This document shows positions 12,980-18,922 of a stretch of DNA of 18,922 nt, piece after piece. How positions within the stretch are numbered: the stretch's first letter is position 1; every line of letters begins with the position of its first letter. Source of the DNA: WHSM01 sp050701635. GTDB taxonomy: Bacteria; Actinomycetota; Actinomycetes; Mycobacteriales; Micromonosporaceae. The stretch spans positions 1 through 18,922 of the forward strand of contig JBOGDF010000067.1 in NCBI GenBank assembly GCA_050701635.1. The letters run 5' to 3'. The notes beneath the pieces were generated by a model. That model was not told the origin of the DNA and did not search any database. It saw only the letters and a list, made by a program, of their open reading frames with translations. The position numbers and the translations under genes are program-made.

Positions 12980-14191
12980 TCAGCCGAGGCGGGTGACTGC
13001 GGCGGCGACCCTGGCGTCGGTGGCGGTGAGGGCGACGCGTACGTGGTGGGCGCCGGCGTCGCCGTAGAAGGCGCCCGGGGCGACCAGGATGCCGCGCTCG
13101 GCGAGCCAGTCGACGCTGCGCCAGCAGTCTTCGTCGCGGGTGGCCCACAGGTAGAGCCCCGCCTCGGAGTGCTCGATCCGGAATCCGGCACCTTCCAGCG
13201 CGGACCACAGGGCGGTACGGCGGGCGGCATAGCGTTCGCGCTGCTCGGCGACGTGTCGATCGTCGGAGAGCGCCGCGATCATCGCGGCCTGCACCGGCGC
13301 GGGCACGATCATGCCGGCGTTCTTGCGTACCGCCAGCAGCTCGGCGACCAGCGCGGGGTCCCCGGCCACGAAGCCGGCCCGGTAGCCGGCCAGGTTGGAA
13401 CGCTTGGAGAGCGAATGCACCGCCAGCACACCGGAGTAGTCACCGTCACAGACCGACAGCACCGACACCGGCGCCGAGCCCGCCACCGCCCCCGGCGCTG
13501 CCACCGCCTCTGACGCCGCCACCGGCGCCGCGTCCGGCGCCGCGTCCCGCGCCAAAGCCAAAGCAGAGGCAGAGGCCGACTCCGACCCGGGCACGGGCTC
13601 GTAGCCGAGCTCCAGGTAGCACTCGTCGCTGGCCACCACTGCGCCGCGTTCCCGGGCCCAGTCGAGCGACTTGCGCAGGTGCGCGTCGGGCAGCACCCGC
13701 CCGGTCGGATTCGACGGGGAGTTGAGCCAGAGCAGCCCCACCGGCGCCGGGCCGAGTGCGGTGAGCGAGTCGCCCGCCACCGGCTCGGCGCCCGCCAGCC
13801 GGGCACCGACCTCGTACGTGGGGTACGCCAGCCGCGGGTACGCCACCACGTCGCCAGGCCCGAGCCCGAGCAGCGTCGGCAGCCAGGCGACGATCTCCTT
13901 GGTGCCGATCACGGGGAGCACCCCGACGTCGCCGGCGGCGCCGCAGCGGCGGCGTACCCAGTCGGTCAGGGCGGAGCGCAGCTGCGTCGAGCCGGCGGTC
14001 AGCGGGTAGCCGGGAGAGTCGGCGGCCGCGGCGAGCGCGTCGCGTACCACCGCGGGGGTGGGGTCGACGGGGGTACCCATCGACAGGTCGACCAGGCCGT
14101 CCGGATGTGCAGATGCCCGCTCCCGGGCGGCCACCAGCGAGTCCCAGGGGAAGCTGGGCAGCCGGCCGGCGAGCGGCGTACGGCCCGCCAC
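12980..14191 (-). CDS. dapC: Succinyldiaminopimelate transaminase
   Basis: This 403-residue class I/II PLP aminotransferase converts N-succinyl-2-amino-6-ketopimelate to N-succinyl-LL-DAP using glutamate, between DapD and DapE. Family features: LVDLSMGTPVDPTPAVV (33-49), NSPSNPTGRVLP (157-168), SDECYLELGYEP (188-199), the PLP lysine K263 in VHSLSKRSNLAGYRAGF, and R385 in HHVRVALTAT. At 403 residues it is about 40 longer than usual. The excess is an Ala/Ser/Pro-rich stretch at residues 202-243, placed between the DECY strand and the PLP-lysine strand, encoded by GCC/GCG-rich imperfect repeats. The start ATG lies 11 nt after the fdxA stop, so the two form an operon. Confidence 0.94.
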   Translation of the reverse strand: MAGRTPLAGRLPSFPWDSLVAARERASAHPDGLVDLSMGTPVDPTPAVVRDALAAAADSPGYPLTAGSTQLRSALTDWVRRRCGAAGDVGVLPVIGTKEIVAWLPTLLGLGPGDVVAYPRLAYPTYEVGARLAGAEPVAGDSLTALGPAPVGLLWLNSPSNPTGRVLPDAHLRKSLDWARERGAVVASDECYLELGYEPVPGSESASASALALARDAAPDAAPVAASEAVAAPGAVAGSAPVSVLSVCDGDYSGVLAVHSLSKRSNLAGYRAGFVAGDPALVAELLAVRKNAGMIVPAPVQAAMIAALSDDRHVAEQRERYAARRTALWSALEGAGFRIEHSEAGLYLWATRDEDCWRSVDWLAERGILVAPGAFYGDAGAHHVRVALTATDARVAAAVTRLG

Positions 14192-14202
14192 TGCGGGACC
14201 GC

Positions 14203-14526
14203 TCAGCTCTCGCCCTGCGGCGGCAGCGCGACCACCAGCGGGTGGTCCTTGTCGATCTTGCCGGACTTGGAGGCGCCCCCGGGCGAGCCGAGGTCATCGA
14301 AGAAGTCGACGTTGACCGAGTAGTAGTCCTTCCACTGCTCCGGCACGTCGTCCTCGTAGAAGATCGCCTCGACCGGGCACACCGGTTCGCAAGCGCCGCA
14401 GTCCACGCACTCGTCCGGGTGGATGTAGAGCATCCGGTTGCCCTCGTAGATGCAGTCGACCGGGCATTCCTCGATGCACGCCTTGTCGAGAACGTCGACA
14501 CACGGCTCGGCGATGATGTAGGTCAC
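14203..14526 (-). CDS. fdxA: 7Fe ferredoxin (3Fe-4S/4Fe-4S)
   Basis: This is a 107-residue soluble electron carrier. Eight cysteines are present; by family pattern C9, C17 and C50 bind the 3Fe-4S cluster and C21, C40, C43 and C46 bind the 4Fe-4S cluster, leaving C25 free (motifs ACIEECPVDCIYEG and CVDCGACEPVCPVEAI). The C-terminal PEQWKDYYSVNVDFFDDLG block and the final HPLVVALPP are typical of actinobacterial FdxA. The GTG start (14524-14526) is preceded on the minus strand by GAGAGGA. It is 11 nt upstream of dapC, an arrangement widely kept in Actinobacteria. The functional link to DapC is unknown. Confidence 0.96.
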   Translation of the reverse strand: MTYIIAEPCVDVLDKACIEECPVDCIYEGNRMLYIHPDECVDCGACEPVCPVEAIFYEDDVPEQWKDYYSVNVDFFDDLGSPGGASKSGKIDKDHPLVVALPPQGES

Positions 14527-14556
14527 GGGTGGATCCTCTCCGCAACGACGGACCTG

Positions 14557-14587
14557 CGTGCCCGTCCCGGAGACCGTTCCGGGCACG
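14557..14587 (-). promoter_or_regulatory. Inverted repeat in the fdxA leader
   Basis: CGTGCCCG (14557-14564) and CGGGCACG (14580-14587) form a perfect 8-bp pair around 15 nt that also contain a competing CCCGG/CCGGG stem (14566-14570 and 14579-14583). It lies 31-61 bp upstream of the fdxA GTG on the minus strand, in the leader if transcription starts near the ATACTA-like box at about 14597-14602. It could be an operator or an mRNA structure. Confidence 0.35.
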
Positions 14588-14662
14588 TGGCAAGCCTAGT
14601 ATCCCCATCGCAGGACGGCTCACGGTGGGAGGGCGCGATGGGTCACAGAACGTGAGGCGAAT

Positions 14663-15670
14663 GTGAGTGAGCATCGCAGCGAGCGCAGCGAGCGAGGAGC
14701 GGAGCGATCACCGAGCCGCACCATCGGCCACGGTGACGTGGGTCGGCGCGTGGTGATACGCCGTGTGATCGGGTCCCGGGACGGACGGCCGCAGTTCACG
14801 GATCTGCTCGGTGAACTGGTGGCGTTCGATGACACCCATGCGACGGTACGCACCGCCGACGGCGCCCAGACCACGGTGCCGCGCGAGCAGATCGCCGCGG
14901 CGAAACCGGTGCCGCCGCGACGCGTCACCACCCGGCAGGTGGTCGCGCTGGAACGGGTCGCCGCCCGGGGGTGGCCCGCCGTGGAGACCGCCTGGCTCGG
15001 CGACTGGCTGCTGCGCGCGGCCGGCGGCTGGACCAACCGGGCGAACACCGTACTGCCGCTGGGCGATCCCGGGATGCCGGTGCCGGACGCCCTGGATCAC
15101 GTGCACGAGTGGTACGCCGCCCGCGACCTGGCGCCGCGGTGCGCCGTACCGCTGCCGGGGTTCGAAGGGGTGGACCGTGAGCTGGCACACCGCGGCTGGC
15201 GGCAGACCCACGCCGTGATGGTGCAGACCGCCCCGTTGTCGCTGGTACGGGAGCTGGCCACCGCCGAGGCCGGGCTGCCCGCGGTCACTATCGCCGACCA
15301 GCCGGACCCGGAGTGGCTGGAGATCGTCGCGGGCCGGAAGGGCTCGCTCCCCCCGGTGGCGGTACGGGTGCTGACCGGCGCCGACCGCCCCGCCTTCGCC
15401 TCCGTGTACGACTCCGGCCGGCTGCTGGCGATCGGGCGCGGCGTGGTCGACGACGACTGGCTCGGGCTCTCGCTGCTGGAAGTGCTGCCCGGCGCCCGGC
15501 GCCGCGGACTGGCCCGCCACGTGGTGAGCGCGCTGGCGGAGTGGGCGGCCGGGCACGGCGCGCGGCGCGCGTACCTCCAGCTGGAGGAGGACAACCCGGC
15601 GGCGACCGCGCTGTACGCCGGCCTCGGCTTCACCACCCACCACCGCTACCTCAACCGCGCCGCCCCCTGA
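14663..15670 (+). CDS. N-acetylglutamate synthase, CG3035 family (GNAT)
   Basis: This 335-residue protein has an SH3-like N-terminal part (GRRVVIRRV through VPREQIAAAKPV, about 27-83), a linker with the family signature WPAVETAWLGDWLLRAAGGWTNRANTVLPL (split about 104-133), and a C-terminal GNAT domain. The acetyl-CoA loop is RRRGLARHVVSALAEWA (about 274-290), then ARRAYLQLEEDN and ALYAGLGFTTHHRYL. The arrangement matches Corynebacterium cg3035 and M. tuberculosis Rv0428c; cg3035 was shown to supply N-acetylglutamate for arginine synthesis. The GTG at 14663 with GAGGCG upstream is plausible. However, residues 2-20 (Ser/Glu/Arg repeats) are encoded by a repetitive GCGAGC tract, and GTG at 14738 would start exactly at the conserved domain. 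Function is by family. Confidence 0.9.
   Translation: MSEHRSERSERGAERSPSRTIGHGDVGRRVVIRRVIGSRDGRPQFTDLLGELVAFDDTHATVRTADGAQTTVPREQIAAAKPVPPRRVTTRQVVALERVAARGWPAVETAWLGDWLLRAAGGWTNRANTVLPLGDPGMPVPDALDHVHEWYAARDLAPRCAVPLPGFEGVDRELAHRGWRQTHAVMVQTAPLSLVRELATAEAGLPAVTIADQPDPEWLEIVAGRKGSLPPVAVRVLTGADRPAFASVYDSGRLLAIGRGVVDDDWLGLSLLEVLPGARRRGLARHVVSALAEWAAGHGARRAYLQLEEDNPAATALYAGLGFTTHHRYLNRAAP
14668..14708. repeat. GCGAGC-type repeat tract at the start of the acetyltransferase gene
   Basis: The tract consists of overlapping GCAGCGAGC / GAGCGAGGAGC / GGAGCGA units and encodes Ser-Glu-Arg repeats. It resembles dispersed GAGCGCAGCGAGC-type repeats that I recall as frequent near gene starts in Micromonosporaceae genomes. 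Whether other copies exist cannot be tested within this window. Confidence 0.5.
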
Positions 15671-15685
15671 CCGAGCCAGCAGCGG

Positions 15686-16144
15686 CTACCGCACCCGCTT
15701 CGGCCGGGAGCGGATCGATTCTTCGTGGTTCTTCCAGCCGCGGGTCTTCCAGTCCTTGCCCACGGTGATGGTGAGCAGTACGCCGACCGCCGCACCGAAG
15801 GCCATCAGGCCGGCGTAGTAGACGAACTGGCGCAGCGCGAACCCGAAGCCTTCCACCAGCGGCGTCGAGCCGCCCAGGTACGGGCCGACCAGCACCGCCA
15901 GCAGCGCCGCGACCAGCACCGCAGCGCCGACGTCGAGCACCACCCGGGACATCGGGTAGCGGTGCGACCAGCGGATGCCGGCGGCGACGCAGACCAGAGC
16001 GGCGGCGATCGACGCGAGCAGGCCGGCGAGGATCTGGTCCTCGTCGTTGGCGATCTCCGCCTGCCACACGATCAGCCGGGCCAGTCCGTTGATGGCGAAC
16101 AGCACCACCGCCAGGACGGCCACCTCAGTCCAGCGTTGCCTCAT
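15686..16144 (-). CDS. Small four-helix membrane protein, unknown function
   Basis: This is a 152-residue protein with four hydrophobic segments (about 7-27, 40-57, 68-88 and 105-127). A basic C-terminal tail (KDWKTRGWKNHEESIRSRPKR) is probably cytoplasmic. The ATG is preceded by AGGAGT 9 nt upstream, and the gene starts 12 nt after the VanW stop on the same strand, so they form an operon. It converges on the acetyltransferase gene with a 15-bp gap. No family is recognised; association with VanW suggests a cell-envelope role but nothing more can be said. Confidence 0.82.
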   Translation of the reverse strand: MRQRWTEVAVLAVVLFAINGLARLIVWQAEIANDEDQILAGLLASIAAALVCVAAGIRWSHRYPMSRVVLDVGAAVLVAALLAVLVGPYLGGSTPLVEGFGFALRQFVYYAGLMAFGAAVGVLLTITVGKDWKTRGWKNHEESIRSRPKRVR

Positions 16145-16156
16145 CGAGCGCTACTC

Positions 16157-18322
16157 CTATCCGGGACTCGGTGACGGGGAAGGATCGTCACACACGAACT
16201 TCGGCTCTGCCTTGTACCGCCAGAAGAACCGCTCCCGCTTGATCTCCTTGCCGTTGACCAGGAAGACCCGGTACGCCTCCTGCGCGAACCCGGGGATCCC
16301 TTCGGTCGGGATGCAGTCCTTCTCCCTCAAGTGCACCGTCTTGGGCGAGGTGTGGTCGAACTTCTCGCCGTACTCGGTCTTGATGTCATACCGCTTGGTG
16401 CTCCACATCGACACCGTGATCGAGGTGTCGGTGTACGAGGTGTCGATCAGCACCCCGTACTTGGAGTCGTTCTTGAACCTCAGGTCCAGCGACGGGTAGA
16501 ACACGGTCGCTTCGATCACCGACGGGTAGCGGCTGATGTAGTAGCCGTGCGGCCGGTGGAACTCGTCGACCATGCCGGCGTAGTAGCTGGCGTTGAAGAT
16601 CGTCGTGGCGAACTGCGAGATCCCGCCGCCGACATGGTTCTTGATCTTGCCACCGATGATCACCGGCGCGTCGACGTACCCCTGGGCGTAGCTGCGCTCG
16701 CCGGTGTAGCCGTTGAGGCTGAACGTCTTGCCCGGCATCACCAGCGCGCTGTCCACCTCGTCGGCGATCACCAGGATGTTCTTGTTGCGATCCTGTCCAC
16801 CCTTGAAGTGCGTGGTGAAGCTGGAGATCTTCTCCTTCACCCCGAGCTTGCCGATGGTCTCCTTGGTGAGCTTCGGCTTGGCGTCGATCAGCTCCGCGGA
16901 GAGCTCGCGCGGCTCGGCCTTGGCGAGCACCGGCAGCAGCCCGGCGGTGAGCGCCTTCATGTCCACCGCCCTGCCCGTCGCCTCCCCGGAGGCGACCAGC
17001 TTGCCCCCCTGTACGGAGAGCTTCGCGTCCTTCGCCGGCGTCTCCACCTTGGCGAACTCTTCCTTGGCGGCCTCCCGCAGCTTGGCGGCGTCGACCCTGG
17101 GGACGATCTCGCCCTTCTCGTCCGACTCCATGATCAGACTCTTGGCGACCGCCTCCGGCGTGATCGTGAACTCACCCTTCGGCGTCTTGACCGTGACCGG
17201 GGCCGCCACCGCGGGCTCGGCCAGCTCGGCCAGCAGCTTGTCGACGTCCTCCTTGGTGGTCACCGAGTGCAGCTCGACGATCGGGATCTGGATCGGCTTG
17301 CCGCGCAGCCAGCCGGCCTTCACCGCCTTCGCCGAGGTCTCGCCGTCCAGACCGCGCCCGGCACCCGGGTACACCGGCTTCGGGGTCAGGCCCTGGTAGC
17401 GGATCGCGGGGCGGGTCAGCTTCTCGGTGGCGGAGACGGCGAGCTTCTGCAGCGCGTCGTCCAGCTTCGCGGCGTCCACCGTGACCACCGGCGCGACCTC
17501 GCGCTCGCCGAACAGCACCGTGAACGGGTTGGGCCACTTGTCGGCCGCCCGCTCCGCCGTCGCCTCGTAGTCGAGCGCGAGCCCGACCTTCTCCGGGTGC
17601 ACCTCGGCCTCACCGTCGCCGATCTTCACCGGCACCGCGTCGGTGACCCGGTCCCCCAGCCCCTGCTTCAGCGCCGCGGCCGCCTCGGCCTTGCTGCCGC
17701 CGCCGATGTCGACGCCCAGCACGGTCGTCCCGCGGGGCACCTCGCCGGCGAACGCCATGACACCACCGGTGAGCGCCAGCAGCACCGCCACCACCGCGCC
17801 GCCGGCGACCGCCGGCACCAGCCACCGCCGCTTCTTCTTCGCCGGTACGCCGGGCGGACCGCCTTCGCCGTACCCGATCGGGCCCGGGGGCGTGCCGGGC
17901 GGCGGGTATCCGGCGCCCGGCTGACCTGGCGGGAAGCCCGGAATCATGTGCTGAGCCGCGGCCGGGACCGGATGCTGCATCGCGGTGGCGTCGGCCGGGA
18001 CGGACGGGCTAATCGCGGTGGCGTCGGCCGGGGACGGGGTCGCCCACGGGTATGCCGCCGGAGCGGCCCCGGACATCGGAGCCGGCGAGACCTGGGCCGG
18101 CGAGACCTGGGCCGGGGGTGCGGACGGCAGCCGGGCGGTGTCGTCGGTGTCGGGACCCTGGTCGGTGACCGGTGGGATCCCGTACCCGGCGACACCGGGC
18201 ATGGTGGCGTCGTCGTCGGCACCGGCGGACGCACCGGGGGCACCCGCCGGGCGTACCGCCGGAAACTGGGCGGTCTCGTCCGACGACTGGCCAGCAGGGC
18301 CGTGGTGGGGTGACGAACTCAC
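16157..18322 (-). CDS. VanW-family protein with peptidoglycan-binding-like domains
   Basis: This 721-residue protein begins with a Pro/Ala/Ser-rich cytoplasmic N-terminus (1-160) containing short repeats (AQVSPAQVSP; PADATAI/PADATAM). A KKKRRW stop-transfer cluster and one membrane helix (about 167-191) follow. The extracellular part has repeated putative peptidoglycan-binding domains (PG_binding_4-like; e.g. VPRGTTVLGVDIGGGSKAEA, and a second copy around 370-470). The VanW domain at about 496-655 carries FSLNGYTGERSYAQGY, NHVGGGISQFATTIFNASYY and EATVFYPSLDLRF. VanW proteins are widespread in Actinobacteria and associated with the wall, without a settled activity. The GTG start (18320-18322) has a GAAGGCG ribosome binding site. 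The C-terminus ends in a DPSPSPSPG tail. Confidence 0.93.
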   Translation of the reverse strand: MSSSPHHGPAGQSSDETAQFPAVRPAGAPGASAGADDDATMPGVAGYGIPPVTDQGPDTDDTARLPSAPPAQVSPAQVSPAPMSGAAPAAYPWATPSPADATAISPSVPADATAMQHPVPAAAQHMIPGFPPGQPGAGYPPPGTPPGPIGYGEGGPPGVPAKKKRRWLVPAVAGGAVVAVLLALTGGVMAFAGEVPRGTTVLGVDIGGGSKAEAAAALKQGLGDRVTDAVPVKIGDGEAEVHPEKVGLALDYEATAERAADKWPNPFTVLFGEREVAPVVTVDAAKLDDALQKLAVSATEKLTRPAIRYQGLTPKPVYPGAGRGLDGETSAKAVKAGWLRGKPIQIPIVELHSVTTKEDVDKLLAELAEPAVAAPVTVKTPKGEFTITPEAVAKSLIMESDEKGEIVPRVDAAKLREAAKEEFAKVETPAKDAKLSVQGGKLVASGEATGRAVDMKALTAGLLPVLAKAEPRELSAELIDAKPKLTKETIGKLGVKEKISSFTTHFKGGQDRNKNILVIADEVDSALVMPGKTFSLNGYTGERSYAQGYVDAPVIIGGKIKNHVGGGISQFATTIFNASYYAGMVDEFHRPHGYYISRYPSVIEATVFYPSLDLRFKNDSKYGVLIDTSYTDTSITVSMWSTKRYDIKTEYGEKFDHTSPKTVHLREKDCIPTEGIPGFAQEAYRVFLVNGKEIKRERFFWRYKAEPKFVCDDPSPSPSPG
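17977..18104. repeat. Short direct repeats in the VanW N-terminal coding region
   Basis: GCCGGCGAGACCTGG is present twice in tandem near 18071-18100, encoding the duplicated AQVSP. An ATCGCGGTGGCGTCGGCCGG unit is present twice about 35 bp apart near 17980-18035, encoding the PADATAI/M copies. They look like recent slippage duplications in a disordered region. Confidence 0.55.
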
Positions 18323-18356
18323 GTGTGTACGCCTTCGGTCAACTGAATCCCCGCAT

Positions 18357-18430
18357 GCGATATCGCTCGCGAAGCAGGCGCCGAGGGTGGCGCCCGCACC
18401 GAATGGTAGAGGCCTTCACCGACATTCGGT
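18357..18430 (-). promoter_or_regulatory. VanW upstream region with palindromes
   Basis: The 146-bp gap upstream of VanW holds a perfect palindrome GCGATATCGC (18357-18366), 35 bp before the VanW start, and an 8-bp inverted repeat ACCGAATG (18398-18405) / CATTCGGT (18423-18430). The first may overlap a -10 region; both are candidate operator sites. Confidence 0.35.
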
Positions 18431-18450
18431 ACGCCGTGAACGCCCCGTGG

Positions 18451-18470
18451 GATGTCAGGTCACAGACATC
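18451..18470 (-). terminator. Inverted repeat at the end of the DUF6113-like gene
   Basis: GATGTC (18451-18456) and GACATC (18465-18470) pair across 8 nt. The arm nearest the gene overlaps its stop codon. It is a candidate terminator without a U tract. Confidence 0.35.
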
Positions 18471-18912
18471 ACCGGGTACGCCGCTGCATACCTCCCAGGG
18501 AGCCCGGGACCACCCGAAGTAGGGCGAAGTACGCACCTCCGGCGGCCGCGGTCGAGCCGATCAGCAGCAGCGCAAGCGCTACCCAATCGTTGCCGGCGAG
18601 CACCACGTCGCCTTCGTCGGTGCCCCCGGCGAACACCACGATCACCACGAACCAGGCCAGCGGCGGCAACATGATCACGAACCGGGAGCGGCTGAGCAGG
18701 TACCCCAGCCACGGCAACGACAGGTTGACCAGCACCGCCAGCAGCAGCACCACCGGCACCCGTACGCCCGCCAACCGCAGCGGTACGAAGAACGCCTCGA
18801 CCACCGCGGTCAGCACCGACGTGGCGGTGACCAGCACGCCGGCCGCCACCGCGAGCACCCGCTCGGCGACGCGCGGCGGAGACGAGCTCACGGCGCGCGG
18901 GGACGGGCTCAC
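18469..18912 (-). CDS. DUF6113-like small membrane protein
   Basis: This is a 147-residue protein with about four hydrophobic helices (about 17-42, 49-73, 78-95 and 106-132). Notable blocks are LPWLGYLLSRSRFVIMLPPLAWFVVIV and DVVLAGNDWVALALLLIGS. Similar proteins (DUF6113 type; in mycobacteria a comparable small membrane protein follows mshB) are usually encoded next to mycothiol deacetylase mshB and close to fdxA-dapC, which fits this neighbourhood. The GTG at 18910-18912 is 10 bases from the window edge, so its ribosome binding site is not visible; a second GTG seven codons in is an alternative. Function is unknown. Confidence 0.75.
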   Translation of the reverse strand: MSPSPRAVSSSPPRVAERVLAVAAGVLVTATSVLTAVVEAFFVPLRLAGVRVPVVLLLAVLVNLSLPWLGYLLSRSRFVIMLPPLAWFVVIVVFAGGTDEGDVVLAGNDWVALALLLIGSTAAAGGAYFALLRVVPGSLGGMQRRTR

Positions 18913-18922
18913 GGCACCCGGG

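Noticed and set aside
13446..14501. 351-codon minus-strand reading overlapping dapC and fdxA in another frame
   Set aside because: Arg/Ser-rich shadow of two well-supported genes.
16331..18313. 660-codon open reading on the plus strand opposite the VanW gene
   Set aside because: It is the mirror of a real, motif-rich VanW gene in high-GC DNA. The translation is His/Arg/Gly-rich with no domain or ribosome binding site.

Overview
The window is high-GC actinobacterial DNA. GTG starts are frequent, no tRNA or rRNA is visible, and the flanking genes (a dapD/dapE/dapC diaminopimelate locus, a 7Fe ferredoxin, a CG3035-type N-acetylglutamate synthase, a VanW-family protein) form an ordinary actinobacterial housekeeping neighbourhood. 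Gene order, abundant GTACG-type words and the accessory gene types suggest Micromonosporaceae (Micromonospora or a relative). This is inference; no marker gene proves the genus.

Layout: (A) 1-264 holds the 3' end of a LOG-family (TIGR00730) gene on the minus strand. (B) About 265-7400 is an accessory island, all on the plus strand. It carries a DUF2637/SpdB-like membrane protein, an XRE-TPR regulator, four small proteins (two zinc-ribbon-like with or without a membrane helix, one Cys/His-containing, one two-helix membrane protein), a three-gene ATP-grasp RiPP cluster (precursor tgmA, ATP-grasp ligase tgmB, PIMT-like methyltransferase tgmC), and a helical-repeat protein followed by a DddA/SCP1.201-like deaminase. 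(C) 7401-7451 holds the first 17 codons of the same LOG gene, directly behind an intact paralogous LOG gene, dapE and an MFS transporter on the minus strand. The island therefore sits inside the second of two tandem LOG genes. It has replaced roughly the middle 100 codons, including the catalytic motif, and its far end cuts off the 3' end of the deaminase. No complete integrase is visible, so it looks like a decayed or rearranged element.

(D) 10850-18922 is chromosomal backbone: dapD (divergent from MFS-dapE), a DUF559-like nuclease-domain gene with a single-base frameshift, the fdxA-dapC operon, the N-acetylglutamate synthase, and a minus-strand group of a small membrane protein, VanW and a DUF6113-like membrane protein. 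dapD, dapC and dapE supply three consecutive steps of the succinylase route to meso-diaminopimelate and lysine. VanW probably acts at the cell wall.

The most interesting content is the graspetide-type (probably aspartimide-forming) RiPP cluster, the deaminase-toxin pair next to it, and the way the island disrupts the LOG gene. Several single-base frameshift signatures (6585-6587, 6669-6683, 7354-7356, 12811-12813) sit in C/G runs. They could be consensus errors or real decay, and should be resolved before concluding that genes are broken.
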